Shown: positions 26,443 to 37,112, counted from the first letter of the stretch. The stretch is 64,000 bases of DNA from Methylomonas montana (GCF_030490285.1 NZ_CP129884.1:2046001-2110000); one strand, 5' to 3'. Notes: generated by a model not told the origin, from the letters alone. Made by a program: numbers and translations.

Positions 26443-29400
26443 ATGATCAACGCAACGCATTTGTACGACCTCCGCAGCCAAATTAACCGGGCCTTTATCC
26501 GGCCCGAACCCGACAGTCTGATTGATCTGGAAAAATGCCTGGGCAATTATGACCAGCAGTGGATAGGCGAATTTTCCAGCCAACTAATAGCGGCTATCCG
26601 CGCTCAGCGTAGTTCAAAGACACCATTTGCAGCGTTTTTGCAGGAATATAGCCTGAACAGCGACGAAGGTATCGTATTGATGGGAATCGCCGAGGCGCTG
26701 TTACGGATACCGGATATTCAGACCCGCAACCATTTTCTGCAGGAAAAGTTGATTGATGGCAACTGGCGGAGCCATGGGTTGCATAGCGATTCATTGCTGG
26801 TCAATTTGGCGAGTAGCGCCTTGCTGGTGGGCGCCAAAATAGAAGATAGAATCCGTCATGCCCAACAACACGGACAAAGCATTTTAGACGGTTTGCTGGT
26901 TCGACTGGGGGAGCCGCTGATATGCTCCGCGATTACCCAAGCCATTCAACAACTGGCACATCATTTTGTGATGGCCGAGACTATCGACGCAGCCCTGACC
27001 CAAGCGGCTTGCCATGCTGAGTATCGTTATTCCTTCGATATGTTGGGCGAGTCGGCCCTGACGGAAGACGATGCGCGGCGCTATTACCAAGCTTATTTTC
27101 AAGCCATCGAAACCCTGGCCCAAGCCGCGCAGGCTGATTTGTATGCCAATCCGGGCATTTCCATCAAATTGTCCGCCTTGTATCCGCGTTATGAAGCCTT
27201 ACAGCATCGCGATGTGATCGATGCGTTGAGCGTAAAATTATTGGCACTCGCCAAGCGAGCCCGCGATGCCAATATCACTGTCACCGTCGACGCGGAAGAA
27301 GCCGAACGCCTGGAGATGTCACTGGATATTTTTACCAAGGTAGCGGGCGACCCGGCGTTGGCCGGCTGGCCGGGCCTGGGTTTGGCGGTGCAGGCCTATC
27401 AAAAGCGCGCCGTCCCGCTGATAAACTGGCTGGCGGCTTTAGCCGAGCAGCAAAAACGGTTGATTCCAATTCGCCTGGTCAAAGGCGCTTACTGGGATAC
27501 TGAAATCAAACGCGCCCAGCAAAACGGTTGGGACGATTATCCGGTTTTCATCCGTAAAGCCGCCACCGATGTTTCCTACTTGGCTTGTGCCCGCTTGCTC
27601 CTGGCGAATCCGGAACGGTTTTATCCGCAATTCGCCACCCACAATACGCATACCGTCGCCGCCATTTGTTGGTTCGGACAGCAACACCCAGGCTTTGAGT
27701 TTCAGCGCTTGCACGGCATGGGCGAGGCGTTGTATGAGCAATTGCTATCGCACTATCCACAGACATTGAATTGCCGAGTGTATGCACCGGTCGGCAGCTA
27801 TCGGGATTTGTTGCCCTATCTGGTCAGGCGCTTATTGGAAAACGGCGCTAATACCTCGTTCGTTCATCAAATCGAAAACCCAGCCATCAGCGTTGAATCG
27901 CTGATTCGCGATCCTTTGAATGAATTACGTCAGAATTTTTCGCAGCCCATCGCCCGTCCGCCCGACTTGTTCGGCAGTCGCCGCCAGAATGCTCAGGGGC
28001 TTAATTTAAACGACCTGGAACTGATTACGCAGTTGCAAACAGACCTGGATGTGCTTGACGAACGCACGTGGCAGGCGTCTCCCTTGGTCAGCGGCCAAAT
28101 AGGTACTGGCCATTCAAACCCGATATTCAGCCCGTTCGATCGAAACTTGCTTGTCGGCCACGTGGTTGTCAGCCAGCCGGAAACCATTGAACGAGCCTTG
28201 CAACATGCCTCGCGAGCCTTTGCAGATTGGCGCTTATGCCCGGTGGAAACCCGGGCCGCTTATTGTTGCAAGGCAGCCGACTTGTTGGAGCAGCATAGAC
28301 TGGAACTGGTGTCTTTGATTGTCCGCGAAGGCGGCCGCACCGTGGTCGATGCCTTGGCGGAAATCCGCGAAGCGGTCGATCTATGCCGCTATTATGCCGC
28401 CTGCGCCGTTGAGCTATTCGGCCAACCGCAAGTATTGCCTGGTCCGACCGGCGAGAGCAATCACCTGTTGTATTATGGGCGCGGGGTATTCGTCTGCATC
28501 AGTCCCTGGAATTTTCCGGTCGCAATTTTCATGGGCCAAATCGTCGCGGCACTGGTCACGGGTAATACCGTCATTGCCAAGCCAGCCTTACAGACATCGC
28601 TGACGGCCATGCTATGCTTGCGCCTGCTGCATCAAGCCGGTATCCCGGAAAACGTATTGCATTTTTTGCCGGGCGAAGGCGCCGATATTGGCCGCTTATT
28701 GTTAAGCGACGAACGGGTTGCCGGCGTCGCCTTTACCGGCTCCAGCGCCACCGCGCAGACGATCAACCGGCAATTGGCGAATCGCTCCGGGGCCATCGCG
28801 TGCTTGATCGCCGAGACCGGCGGACAAAATGTGATGATCGCCGATAGTTCGGCGCATGAAGAACAATTGGTCGCGGACGCATTGCATTCGGCGTTTAACA
28901 GTGCCGGACAACGCTGTTCGGCGCTGCGGGTGTTATTTTTACCCGAAGAAAGCGCGGATAAAGTCATCGTTCGTCTGATTGGCGCCATGCAGTTGTTACG
29001 AGTAGGCTCGCCAGCATACATGGCCACCGACATCGGCCCTGTCATTGATCAACGTGCCATCGCCGCCTTGTCGGCACACATCGAAAAACTGCAAGCTCAT
29101 GCCAAGCTCCTGTATCAACTGCCTTTGGAGGACAAGTTGGCTAAAGGGCATTTCTTTCCGCCCACCTTGTTTGAGATTCCTGCTTTATCGCTGCTTGAGC
29201 AGGAGGTATTTGGCCCTATCCTGCATATCGTCCGCTATGCATCGGGTGACTTGGCAAACGTTGTCGACGCAGTGAATGCCACCGGCTACGGCTTGACGCT
29301 GGGCGTGCACAGCCGCATCAAAGCCACCATGCAATATGTGCAAGAACATGCCCGCGTCGGCAATATCTATATCAACCGTAATATAATCGGCGCGGTGGTC

Positions 29401-29562
29401 GGTGTGCAGCCATTTGGCGGTATGAACTTGTCGGGCACCGGACCTAAAGCGGGCGGTCCCAACTATTTGCAGCGGTTTGTGACCGAACAAACCGTGACCA
29501 CCAATATCGCCGCCATTGGCGGCAATCCTTGGTTGTTGAATGAAAGTACAAAACCTCGCTAG
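26443..29562 (+). CDS. putA: Bifunctional proline dehydrogenase / L-glutamate gamma-semialdehyde dehydrogenase
   Basis: This enzyme oxidises proline to pyrroline-5-carboxylate using FAD and then to glutamate using NAD+. About 1039 residues: an alpha-helical arm (1-120), the proline dehydrogenase barrel at about 125-470 with RLVKGAYWD and the C-terminal FAD/proline segment YAPVGSYRDLLPYLVRRLLENG, and the aldehyde dehydrogenase at about 520-1030 with catalytic Cys in SAGQRCSALR and Glu in AETGGQN. It lacks the N-terminal ribbon-helix-helix DNA-binding domain of E. coli PutA, so it is an enzyme only. The ATG at 26443 with AGGTGA is preferred over the in-frame TTG at 26401. Confidence 0.95.
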   Translation: MINATHLYDLRSQINRAFIRPEPDSLIDLEKCLGNYDQQWIGEFSSQLIAAIRAQRSSKTPFAAFLQEYSLNSDEGIVLMGIAEALLRIPDIQTRNHFLQEKLIDGNWRSHGLHSDSLLVNLASSALLVGAKIEDRIRHAQQHGQSILDGLLVRLGEPLICSAITQAIQQLAHHFVMAETIDAALTQAACHAEYRYSFDMLGESALTEDDARRYYQAYFQAIETLAQAAQADLYANPGISIKLSALYPRYEALQHRDVIDALSVKLLALAKRARDANITVTVDAEEAERLEMSLDIFTKVAGDPALAGWPGLGLAVQAYQKRAVPLINWLAALAEQQKRLIPIRLVKGAYWDTEIKRAQQNGWDDYPVFIRKAATDVSYLACARLLLANPERFYPQFATHNTHTVAAICWFGQQHPGFEFQRLHGMGEALYEQLLSHYPQTLNCRVYAPVGSYRDLLPYLVRRLLENGANTSFVHQIENPAISVESLIRDPLNELRQNFSQPIARPPDLFGSRRQNAQGLNLNDLELITQLQTDLDVLDERTWQASPLVSGQIGTGHSNPIFSPFDRNLLVGHVVVSQPETIERALQHASRAFADWRLCPVETRAAYCCKAADLLEQHRLELVSLIVREGGRTVVDALAEIREAVDLCRYYAACAVELFGQPQVLPGPTGESNHLLYYGRGVFVCISPWNFPVAIFMGQIVAALVTGNTVIAKPALQTSLTAMLCLRLLHQAGIPENVLHFLPGEGADIGRLLLSDERVAGVAFTGSSATAQTINRQLANRSGAIACLIAETGGQNVMIADSSAHEEQLVADALHSAFNSAGQRCSALRVLFLPEESADKVIVRLIGAMQLLRVGSPAYMATDIGPVIDQRAIAALSAHIEKLQAHAKLLYQLPLEDKLAKGHFFPPTLFEIPALSLLEQEVFGPILHIVRYASGDLANVVDAVNATGYGLTLGVHSRIKATMQYVQEHARVGNIYINRNIIGAVVGVQPFGGMNLSGTGPKAGGPNYLQRFVTEQTVTTNIAAIGGNPWLLNESTKPR

Positions 29563-29887
29563 CACGCAGAAAATTGAATTTATGATTGATTTTCTATGTC
29601 GTTTAGCGTGGGTATGCGGTCGCGACGCCTAATTCCGCCGTTTTGTGGTTTTTGATATGCCATCACGCGAGGCTGTCGTGATAACACTCGTTATTTCAAA
29701 TAAAATGCTGGCTTGGCAATCCATTTGAAAAAAATCGCTTTGTAATTCATCGCGTTAGCTTTGATCTGGGGCGTTTCTAAGCAAACCGATTACACTGCTT
29801 CTACTTCAGTCACACACCAGAAATGATCGTTGCGTCTGGCAATAGAAGGTTGAACCTAAAATAAAACCAAGCTAAGGAGAGCCGATA
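29563..29887. other. Intergenic region between putA and fructose-bisphosphate aldolase
   Basis: This 325-base stretch has no gene. An imperfect AT-rich hairpin near 29569-29597 (AGAAAAT with ATTTTCT) could mark the end of the putA transcript. Promoter elements for the aldolase gene must be here but were not identified. GGAG at 29877-29880 provides the ribosome-binding site of the GTG-started aldolase. Confidence 0.4.
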
Positions 29888-30898
29888 GTGGCTTTAATAT
29901 CATTACGACAACTTTTGGATTACGCGGCGGAGCATGGCTTTGCCGTACCTGCGTTCAATATCAGTAACATGGAACAAGTGCAGGCCATCATGCAAGCGGC
30001 CGACGCCTGCGATAGCCCGGTGATTATGCAAGGCTCGGCCGGCGCGAATCGTTATGCCGGCGAGGTATTTTTACGGCATTTGATTCTGGCGGCGGTCGAA
30101 CAATATCCGCATATTCCGGTCGTCATGCATCGGGATCACGGACCCACGCCGGACATCTGCGCGCAAGCCATTCAATCCGGCTTCAGCTCGGTGATGATGG
30201 ATGGCTCTTTACTGGCAGACATGAAAACCCCGGCGTCTTTTGATTACAACGTCGAGGTGACGCGCACTGTGGTCAGGATGGCGCATGCCTGCGGTGTATC
30301 GGTGGAAGGTGAAATCGGTTGCTTGGGTTCGTTGGAAAACCAGCAGAACGGCGATCACAGCCAGTTGCTGACCGATCCCGATGAAGCGGTGGAATTTGTT
30401 AAGCAAACCCAGATCGACGCGTTGGCGGTGGCTATCGGCACCAGCCATGGCGCTTATAAATTCAGCAAACCGCCTACTGGCGAAGTGTTGGTGATCAGCC
30501 GATTAAAAGCCTTGCAACAGCGTTTGCCGAATACGCATTTTGTGATGCACGGTTCCAGTTCCGTATCCCAAGATTGGTTGAAAGTCATCAACGAATACGG
30601 TGGCGACATTCCGCAAACCTATGGCGTGCCAGTCGAAGAAATTGTCGAAGGCATTAAATACGGCGTCCGCAAAGTCAATATCGATACCGATTTACGCATG
30701 GCCTCTACCGGGGCGATGCGCCGATTTTTGGCCCAACCCGAAAATGCCGCGGAGCTCGATGCGCGCAAGACCTATCAAGCTGTCAGAGATGCGATGCAGG
30801 CACTTTGCCAGGCTCGTTACCAAGCATTCGGCTCTGCCGGGCACGCCGGTAAAATTAAAGCCATGCCATTGGCCGAAATGGCTAAAACATATCGATAG
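29888..30898 (+). CDS. fba: Class II fructose-bisphosphate aldolase
   Basis: This 336-residue enzyme is a metal-dependent aldolase that interconverts fructose-1,6-bisphosphate with dihydroxyacetone phosphate and glyceraldehyde-3-phosphate. It serves glycolysis/gluconeogenesis and, in one-carbon users, sugar-phosphate cleavage of the ribulose monophosphate or Calvin pathways. Visible features: [14 protein letters not shown] near 22, Zn-ligand HRDHGP near 85, VEGEIG near 138, GTSHGAYKF near 182 and VMHGSSSV near 217. The length fits the Calvin-type class II subgroup. The start codon is GTG after a GGAG site. A cytochrome P450 gene follows 54 bases downstream. Confidence 0.94.
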   Translation: MALISLRQLLDYAAEHGFAVPAFNISNMEQVQAIMQAADACDSPVIMQGSAGANRYAGEVFLRHLILAAVEQYPHIPVVMHRDHGPTPDICAQAIQSGFSSVMMDGSLLADMKTPASFDYNVEVTRTVVRMAHACGVSVEGEIGCLGSLENQQNGDHSQLLTDPDEAVEFVKQTQIDALAVAIGTSHGAYKFSKPPTGEVLVISRLKALQQRLPNTHFVMHGSSSVSQDWLKVINEYGGDIPQTYGVPVEEIVEGIKYGVRKVNIDTDLRMASTGAMRRFLAQPENAAELDARKTYQAVRDAMQALCQARYQAFGSAGHAGKIKAMPLAEMAKTYR

Positions 30899-30952
30899 GA
30901 AATGGGCTTCATGGCGCAAGTTAAAGCGGTTTTCTAATGTCAGGAACGATGA

Positions 30953-32257
30953 ATGTTTTTCAATCTACTTCGATTAATCATTAATCCAACGGCCGCATTA
31001 ACCGCCATCCACAACAAGCATGGTGATTTTGTTCAAGCCAGTTTTTTCAATAAGAAACTATTGTTTGTTTCCAAGCCCGAACATTTTGAAGAAATTTTCA
31101 GTCAAGAAGCCAGAGGCTTAGTGAGCCGGGACGCACTTTATGAGGCCAAGAAACCGATGTTTGGCGATGGTCTGTTTAATAGCAAGGTCGATACCTGGAC
31201 AAACCAGCGTCGGCTGATGCAGCCATTATTTACCAAGCAAGCCATCGGCGCATGGCAAGACATCATGCTGGAAGAAGCCAATAGCACTGTCAGCCGGCTT
31301 AAAAATAGCAATAGTTCTGAAATCAATATTTCAAGGGAAATGAAGGAGGTCATTCAAAAAATTTTAATCCGGGTCATGTTTGGCCGGTTAAAATCTGAGC
31401 GCGGTGACGAGCAACTGATGAATGCCATCGACACCATTGTGAAGGGATTGTTTCCACACTTGGTCACGGAAACGCTGGGGAAAGGAAAATTAAAGCAACT
31501 ATTTGTTTTGCAAAATAGGCGAATGGAGCTGGCTATCCGTCATTTTGCTGGTTATGTCGATGCGGAAATTAATCGTAACCCAAGCGAATCAGTCAATCAG
31601 AGTCTACTTTCCATGCTGATTCAAAGACAAGGCAGAACCGGTTACGCCATGCCAAAAGAGCTGTTAAAGGATGAAGCGGTGACCTTGTTTCTAGCGGGCC
31701 AAGACACCAGTGTTAATACCTTGATTTGGTTCTTTTATCTGCTGGGAAAACATGAAGCGATACATCAAAGAATTACCGACGAAATTCAACAATATGCCGC
31801 CGAATCGTTAAGCCTGGAGAATATAGAAATGTTGAGTTATACCAAGGCCGCCCTCTATGAAACATTAAGACTATATCCGCAAGCGATTGCTCTCAGCAGG
31901 GATGCCACCGACAACATTAGCGTAGGCGGCGAAAATATTGGCAAGAACACCACGGTTATCATGAGTGTATTTGCCACACACCGTGATGGCAGGCTTTGGC
32001 AGCGACCCCAAGCGTTTTATCCGGAACATTTTTTAGATGGCGCGGCAACCGAACGTCATAAAAACGCGTTTCTACCATTCGGCGGCGGCATACACAACTG
32101 CATTGGCCGGCATTTTGCCGAGCTGGAAATGATGATGACCATTGTAGCGATACTCAGAAATTTCACGATTAAAACCAATGTGAACATCAAGCCGGGATTA
32201 AGCATCACCTATAAACCGGAACGCGATGTGATGGTTTCGATTACCCCAATTTATTAG
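30953..32257 (+). CDS. Cytochrome P450
   Basis: This 434-residue heme monooxygenase shows the three key P450 signatures: the I-helix oxygen-activating segment AGQDTS (residues 248-253), the K-helix ExxR (Glu303-Arg306), and the heme loop FGGGIHNCIG with the axial Cys383. There is no signal peptide or N-terminal membrane anchor, so it is soluble and needs separate ferredoxin and reductase partners, which are not adjacent. The FAD reductase at 25099-26292 is a possible but unproven partner. The sequence looks like the bacterial branch related to fatty-acid hydroxylating families; the substrate is unknown. Confidence 0.93.
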   Translation: MFFNLLRLIINPTAALTAIHNKHGDFVQASFFNKKLLFVSKPEHFEEIFSQEARGLVSRDALYEAKKPMFGDGLFNSKVDTWTNQRRLMQPLFTKQAIGAWQDIMLEEANSTVSRLKNSNSSEINISREMKEVIQKILIRVMFGRLKSERGDEQLMNAIDTIVKGLFPHLVTETLGKGKLKQLFVLQNRRMELAIRHFAGYVDAEINRNPSESVNQSLLSMLIQRQGRTGYAMPKELLKDEAVTLFLAGQDTSVNTLIWFFYLLGKHEAIHQRITDEIQQYAAESLSLENIEMLSYTKAALYETLRLYPQAIALSRDATDNISVGGENIGKNTTVIMSVFATHRDGRLWQRPQAFYPEHFLDGAATERHKNAFLPFGGGIHNCIGRHFAELEMMMTIVAILRNFTIKTNVNIKPGLSITYKPERDVMVSITPIY

Positions 32258-32383
32258 TTAGGTTCGCAGCCTTATTTATGAAAATCATCGCAACGCCAGT
32301 GTCGGCAAATCGATTGTTTTACTGGCCCGATGTTTCCCGATGTACAATCTATTTTTATTCCTGGAAAAAAGTGTGGATAAATT

Positions 32384-32845
32384 ATGGGATTTGAACAACT
32401 AGCGTCCCTCAGAGATGAACTCGCAAAACAAGCGGCCGCCGAGAAATCCGTTATTCGGCAAAAGAAGGTGGAAGCATCTGTAAAAAAGGGTGGCAAAGTC
32501 GACGCGCTACTGGCCATCATCGGCTTGCTACAAAAGACCTTTCCGCTGGCATTCCCTAAAAAGCCTGCTCCCAAAGTACCCCTTAAAATCGGCATCCATA
32601 AAGACATTCTGGAGCAAGCCGAGCGGCTTGGCACCGATAAGAACGATTTGCGCAAGGCGATTAAAGCTTGGTGTTGGGGTAATCGTTACTGGGATTGCCT
32701 GACGGAAGATGCCGTCAGAGTCGATCTGGATGGCAATGCGGCGGGGCAAGTGACGAAAGCGGATACCGAACAGGCGAAAAAACTGAAAGCAGGGCGGCGG
32801 AAACAATCCGAGACGGTTACAGCTTTGCCGGCCGAGGGTGACTAG
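32384..32845 (+). CDS. ProQ/FinO-domain RNA-binding protein
   Basis: This 153-residue protein has a FinO/ProQ RNA-chaperone domain at about 36-125 (LLQKTFPLAFPK, PLKIGIHKDI, DLRKAIKAWC, RYWDCLTEDAVRVDLDG). A basic and Lys/Ala-rich N-terminal segment and a short charged tail flank it. Family members bind structured small RNAs and mRNA 3' ends and affect their stability. It is a single gene on the plus strand, 126 bases after the P450 gene. It lacks the C-terminal Tudor-like domain of E. coli ProQ, so it is a minimal form. Confidence 0.88.
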   Translation: MGFEQLASLRDELAKQAAAEKSVIRQKKVEASVKKGGKVDALLAIIGLLQKTFPLAFPKKPAPKVPLKIGIHKDILEQAERLGTDKNDLRKAIKAWCWGNRYWDCLTEDAVRVDLDGNAAGQVTKADTEQAKKLKAGRRKQSETVTALPAEGD

Positions 32846-33072
32846 TATTTGTCAGGTCATTGAAGTCGGCGAGTAATATCGGCCAGAAGTGGCCGATCAA
32901 AAACTCCAAAATAACGGCAGATTAAATTTTGCTTTGATTCGTTTAACGGCGGCGAATCATCGTAACCAGGAAACAGAATGTCAGCATTCACCGAATGCTT
33001 GGCGTCAAATTTCTATCTACAGCGGTAATTCTGTAAACTCTGAAAAATAAACTCCGGAGTTTGCCGTTATTC

Positions 33073-34049
33073 ATGAATACATCGCTTATTTCCCCAACCA
33101 CACCCACCGATCAATCCGGCCCTATCATCTCCGTATGTGGCGTCAATAAAACCTATGCCGGCGGATTTCAAGCGCTGAAAAACGTCAACCTGGACATCAA
33201 TCGCGGCGAGATATTTGCCTTGCTCGGACCCAACGGCGCCGGTAAGACGACATTGATCGGTATAATCTGCGGTATCGTCAAGGCCAGTTCCGGTACCATC
33301 ATTGCCGACGGCCACGACATTGCCCGTGACTACCGCGCGGCGCGGGCCACTATCGGCCTGGTGCCGCAGGAATTGCATACCGACGCGTTCGAGTCGGTAG
33401 GGGCCACGCTAAAATTCAGCCGAGGACTGTTCGGTAAGGCGCCCAACCCTGCTTATTTGGAAAAAGTGTTGCGCGATCTGTCTCTGTGGGATAAGCGCGA
33501 CGTAAAAATCATGACGCTATCCGGCGGCATGAAGCGCCGCGTGCTGATTGCCAAGGCACTGGCACACGAACCGTCGATATTGTTCCTCGACGAGCCCAGC
33601 GCCGGCGTGGATGTGGAGTTACGGCACGATATGTGGCGGATGGTCCGCGAACTGCGAGAGCAGGGCACCACCATCATTCTGACCACGCATTACATTGAGG
33701 AAGCCGAAGACATGGCGGACCGCATCGGCGTGATCAGCAAAGGCGAATTGATTGTAGTCGAAGATAAACAGGTTTTGATGCGCAAGCTCGGCAAGAAGCA
33801 GCTCACGCTGACGTTGCGTCAGCCCCTCGCCGCTATTCCGGCCGAACTCGGCGGCTGGCCGCTGGAGATTGCCGATAACGGACACGCCTTGGTCTACAGT
33901 TTCGACAGCCAAGAGGACGAAACCGGTATCGCTGAATTATTACGCGCGCTTGGCGAACACGGCATCGAATTCAGGGATTTACGCTCCAGCGAGAGTTCGC
34001 TGGAAGACATTTTCGTCAGTTTGGTACACCGGCCTAAGGAGGCGCGGGC

Positions 34050-34053
<4 letters not shown>
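33073..34053 (+). CDS. ABC exporter ATP-binding subunit (YadG-like)
   Basis: This ATPase has about 326 residues and drives an ABC-2 type exporter. The Walker A motif GPNGAGKTT lies near 55-63, signature LSGGMKRR near 155, Walker [13 protein letters not shown] near 175-186 and switch His in TTHY. A C-terminal extension of about 80 residues follows the nucleotide-binding domain. It overlaps the permease gene by four bases (ATGA), so the two are co-translated. The ATG at 33073 is chosen over TTG 33061. The closest well-known arrangement is E. coli yadG-yadH, whose substrate is unknown. Confidence 0.9.
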
Positions 34054-34811
<758 letters not shown>

Positions 34812-35025
34812 GATGGCGATGGCGCCGAATAATCGGATGGCTCAAACAATGAGCTGCCCATCGGTTTGGAAAGACGGGCTTCGCACTTTAGCCTATATTC
34901 GGTCGAGGATGCCGGCGCTCAAAAGCCCCTCGTATCGCCGACTCGTTCACTTGGATTTGCCTTTGTAACCAGTCGCCCGAGATTCGCCACAATTTCGGAT
35001 ACCTTACGAAATTGCTCTCCAGCGA

Positions 35026-35886
35026 TTACTTGCAATCGAACTGCTTGGGCCAATCCCGGTAATTGAACACCTGGCCTTCCTGGCGCACGGTATCGACCGC
35101 AGCTAAGTCCAAGTCGGCATAAACCCATTGCGCCCGGTTGTATTCGCCGATCGCCAATATGCCATTATTCGGAAAGCCTCTGTCCACCGGCGTGTAAATC
35201 GCCGCCGCGCCGCAGTTGACGTCCACCGCTTCCGACCATTCCGCGATACCCACCAATGATGCTTGCACCACGTAGCATTGATTTTCCAAGGCGCGAGCCT
35301 GACAGCCGATCCGCACCCGGTAATAGCCGGCCTCGGTATCGGTACAGCTTGGCACCAAGATCAAGGTCGCGCCACGTTCGGCTTGCTGTCTGGCGTAGTG
35401 CGGAAATTCGCTGTCGTAGCAGATGTTGATCGCCACCTTGCCGAATACGGTGTCGAATAACTTGATCTCCAGGCCTCGGCTGATATGCCATTGCTCGTTC
35501 TCGAAGCGGGTCATCGTCAGCTTTTCCTGATAATCCACGTCGCCTTGCGGCGTAAAGAAATAGGCGTGATTACGGAATTCGCCGTTGTCGTGTTTGACCG
35601 GATAAGTGCCGGCCTGGATGTAAACCCGGTGCTCGGCGGCCAGGGTTTTGAACAACTCCAGATAATCCGGCAGCAAGGTTTGCAGTGCGTCGAGCTGGCC
35701 GTTCAAGGAGGAATAAACCTCCTTCGGAAACAAAGATGCCAATTCCATGCAGGCATATTCCGGAAACAACAGAATATCGGCTTTGTTGTCGGCCGCTTCT
35801 TTTACCCAGCGGCGGGCTTTGGCTTCAAAGTTTCCCCAGGTTTCCAGGAAGCTGATGTCGTATTGGGCGCTGGCGATTTTAGGCAC
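35026..35886 (-). CDS. Carbon-nitrogen hydrolase (nitrilase superfamily)
   Basis: This 286-residue amidase/nitrilase-fold enzyme carries the catalytic triad: Glu43 in FPEYA, Lys in YQEKLTMTRFE (about 120) and Cys in NICYDSEFP (about 158). It probably cleaves an amide or carbamoyl group of a small molecule; the substrate is unknown. It overlaps the upstream GNAT acetyltransferase gene by eight bases. In some bacteria (for example B. subtilis YhcX) the two domains are fused in one protein in the same order, so they probably act on the same metabolite. Confidence 0.9.
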   Translation of the reverse strand: MPKIASAQYDISFLETWGNFEAKARRWVKEAADNKADILLFPEYACMELASLFPKEVYSSLNGQLDALQTLLPDYLELFKTLAAEHRVYIQAGTYPVKHDNGEFRNHAYFFTPQGDVDYQEKLTMTRFENEQWHISRGLEIKLFDTVFGKVAINICYDSEFPHYARQQAERGATLILVPSCTDTEAGYYRVRIGCQARALENQCYVVQASLVGIAEWSEAVDVNCGAAAIYTPVDRGFPNNGILAIGEYNRAQWVYADLDLAAVDTVRQEGQVFNYRDWPKQFDCK

Positions 35887-36481
35887 GGTCTTCTCTCAAC
35901 CAAAAAGTCATGGGTTTGGGGGTTTCCGCGACGTCGTCGAGGTCTTTCCAGGTGTAAGTGGTTTTTAGCTCGGGATGTTTGACATAGCCGCGCTTGTTCC
36001 AGAATGCATCCAGCGGCACGTAATCGGCTGGCCGGCGCGGATGATCAGTCGGACGCTCGACGCAGCAGAAGGTGATGTGTTTGAAGCCGCCTAAATCTTC
36101 GGCATGGGCTTCGCGCTGTTCGAAGAATCGCACGCCAATGCCCAGGCCGCGATAGGCTTTGTTCAACACCGATTCGCCGCAATAAAACACTTCATCCGGG
36201 TTGTAGCCGTTTTCGACGAACGGCTTTTTCACTTCGTCGGTTTCATATTTCAACGGGATGGCGGTCGAGGCGCCGATGATGGCATCGCCGTCGAAGGCCA
36301 ACACGATCACGCTTTCTGGGCAGTTGATGTAGGTTTGCAGGTATTTTTTCTCGTACTCGTAATCGCCGTCGTATAAATACGGAAAGTCGCGGAATACTTC
36401 GATGCGCAGCCGCGCCAGTTCAGGAATGTATTGAATCAAGGCTTCGCCGCTGAGGCGCTGGATGCGGATGTCTTTGCTCAT
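35879..36481 (-). CDS. GNAT-family N-acetyltransferase
   Basis: This 200-residue GNAT protein has the acetyl-CoA loop at about 110-125 (SVLNKAYRGLGIGVRFFEQRE; R-G-L-G-I-G matches the Q/RxxGxG/A signature). The C-terminal half contains the conserved YVPLDAFWNKRGY. It is the first gene of a two-gene unit with the nitrilase-like hydrolase, with which it overlaps by eight bases. The acceptor substrate is unknown. Upstream, 123 bases separate it from the REP-flanked transposase remnant. Confidence 0.87.
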   Translation of the reverse strand: MSKDIRIQRLSGEALIQYIPELARLRIEVFRDFPYLYDGDYEYEKKYLQTYINCPESVIVLAFDGDAIIGASTAIPLKYETDEVKKPFVENGYNPDEVFYCGESVLNKAYRGLGIGVRFFEQREAHAEDLGGFKHITFCCVERPTDHPRRPADYVPLDAFWNKRGYVKHPELKTTYTWKDLDDVAETPKPMTFWLREDRA

Positions 36482-36603
36482 GCTGGTTTGCGGTTGAATG
36501 AAAAAACAAAATTTAGGTCGCCAGTTTGGCGGTTAAAAGCGGTATTGTATTGCAGGCTGCGGCGAATTGCCTATGGTGAATCGTTTGGTTAACACGCGTA
36601 GAT

Positions 36604-36634
36604 CCGATTAGCGTAGCGTAATCGGACGCATGTT
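36604..36634 (+). repeat. REP-like palindromic element, left copy
   Basis: The element contains an internal palindrome CCGATTA - GCGTAGCG - TAATCGG followed by ACGCATGTT. An inverted copy lies at 37111-37143, on the other side of the transposase remnant. Such paired, inverted REP units are the hallmark of RAYT loci. Confidence 0.75.
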
Positions 36635-36683
36635 GTGTAAGCTTTGTGCCAATGATTTTCCTTTATCGAAATCAGGACTGGCC

Positions 36684-37112
36684 ATGCCCAATTCTCGACG
36701 CGCATTCATCCCTGGAGGGACTTGGTTTTTTACTGTCAATCTATTGCAACGGCATAACAACGATTTGCTGGTCCGAGAAATTAGCTTGTTACGCAAAACG
36801 GTGAGAGTGGTTCAGGAGCGCCACCCATTTCGAATCGGCGCGTGGGCTCCCCAAAACCGAGCGGCGGTCAGAGGTACGAAAAGCCGCTGGGGAGCGTGGT
36901 ATATGGCAACGGCATTTTTGGGAGCATTTTATTGGCGACGATGCCGAACATCAACGTCATGTCGATTATGTGCATGTAATCCCTTGAAATACGGGTGCGT
37001 CAAGCGTGTTGTTGATTGGCCTTATTCCACTTTTCATCGTTATGTCGCGAAAGGAATTTATCCGGTCGATTGGTGCGCCGATAGTGATGCCTTGGTTGAT
37101 GGCGATGAATAA
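36684..37112 (+). pseudogene. REP-associated tyrosine transposase (RAYT, Y1/IS200-like), degenerate
   Basis: The N-terminus [20 protein letters not shown] and the C-terminal [10 protein letters not shown]...[10 protein letters not shown] are typical of RAYT enzymes, which move or amplify REP sequences. The centre is damaged. The segment that should carry the HUH metal-binding motif (normally near LPDHLH) is deleted after FRIGAW. Bases about 36892-36980 encode [13 protein letters not shown] and [14 protein letters not shown] in another frame, and one base appears lost before the final PLKYG. The open frame of 143 codons is thus an accident of compensating shifts. It is inactive. Confidence 0.85.

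Noticed and set aside
34812..35025. Possible small gene between the ABC permease and nitrilase-like genes
   Set aside because: Open frames here have no ribosome-binding site, low-quality composition and partly overlap the nitrilase C-terminus.
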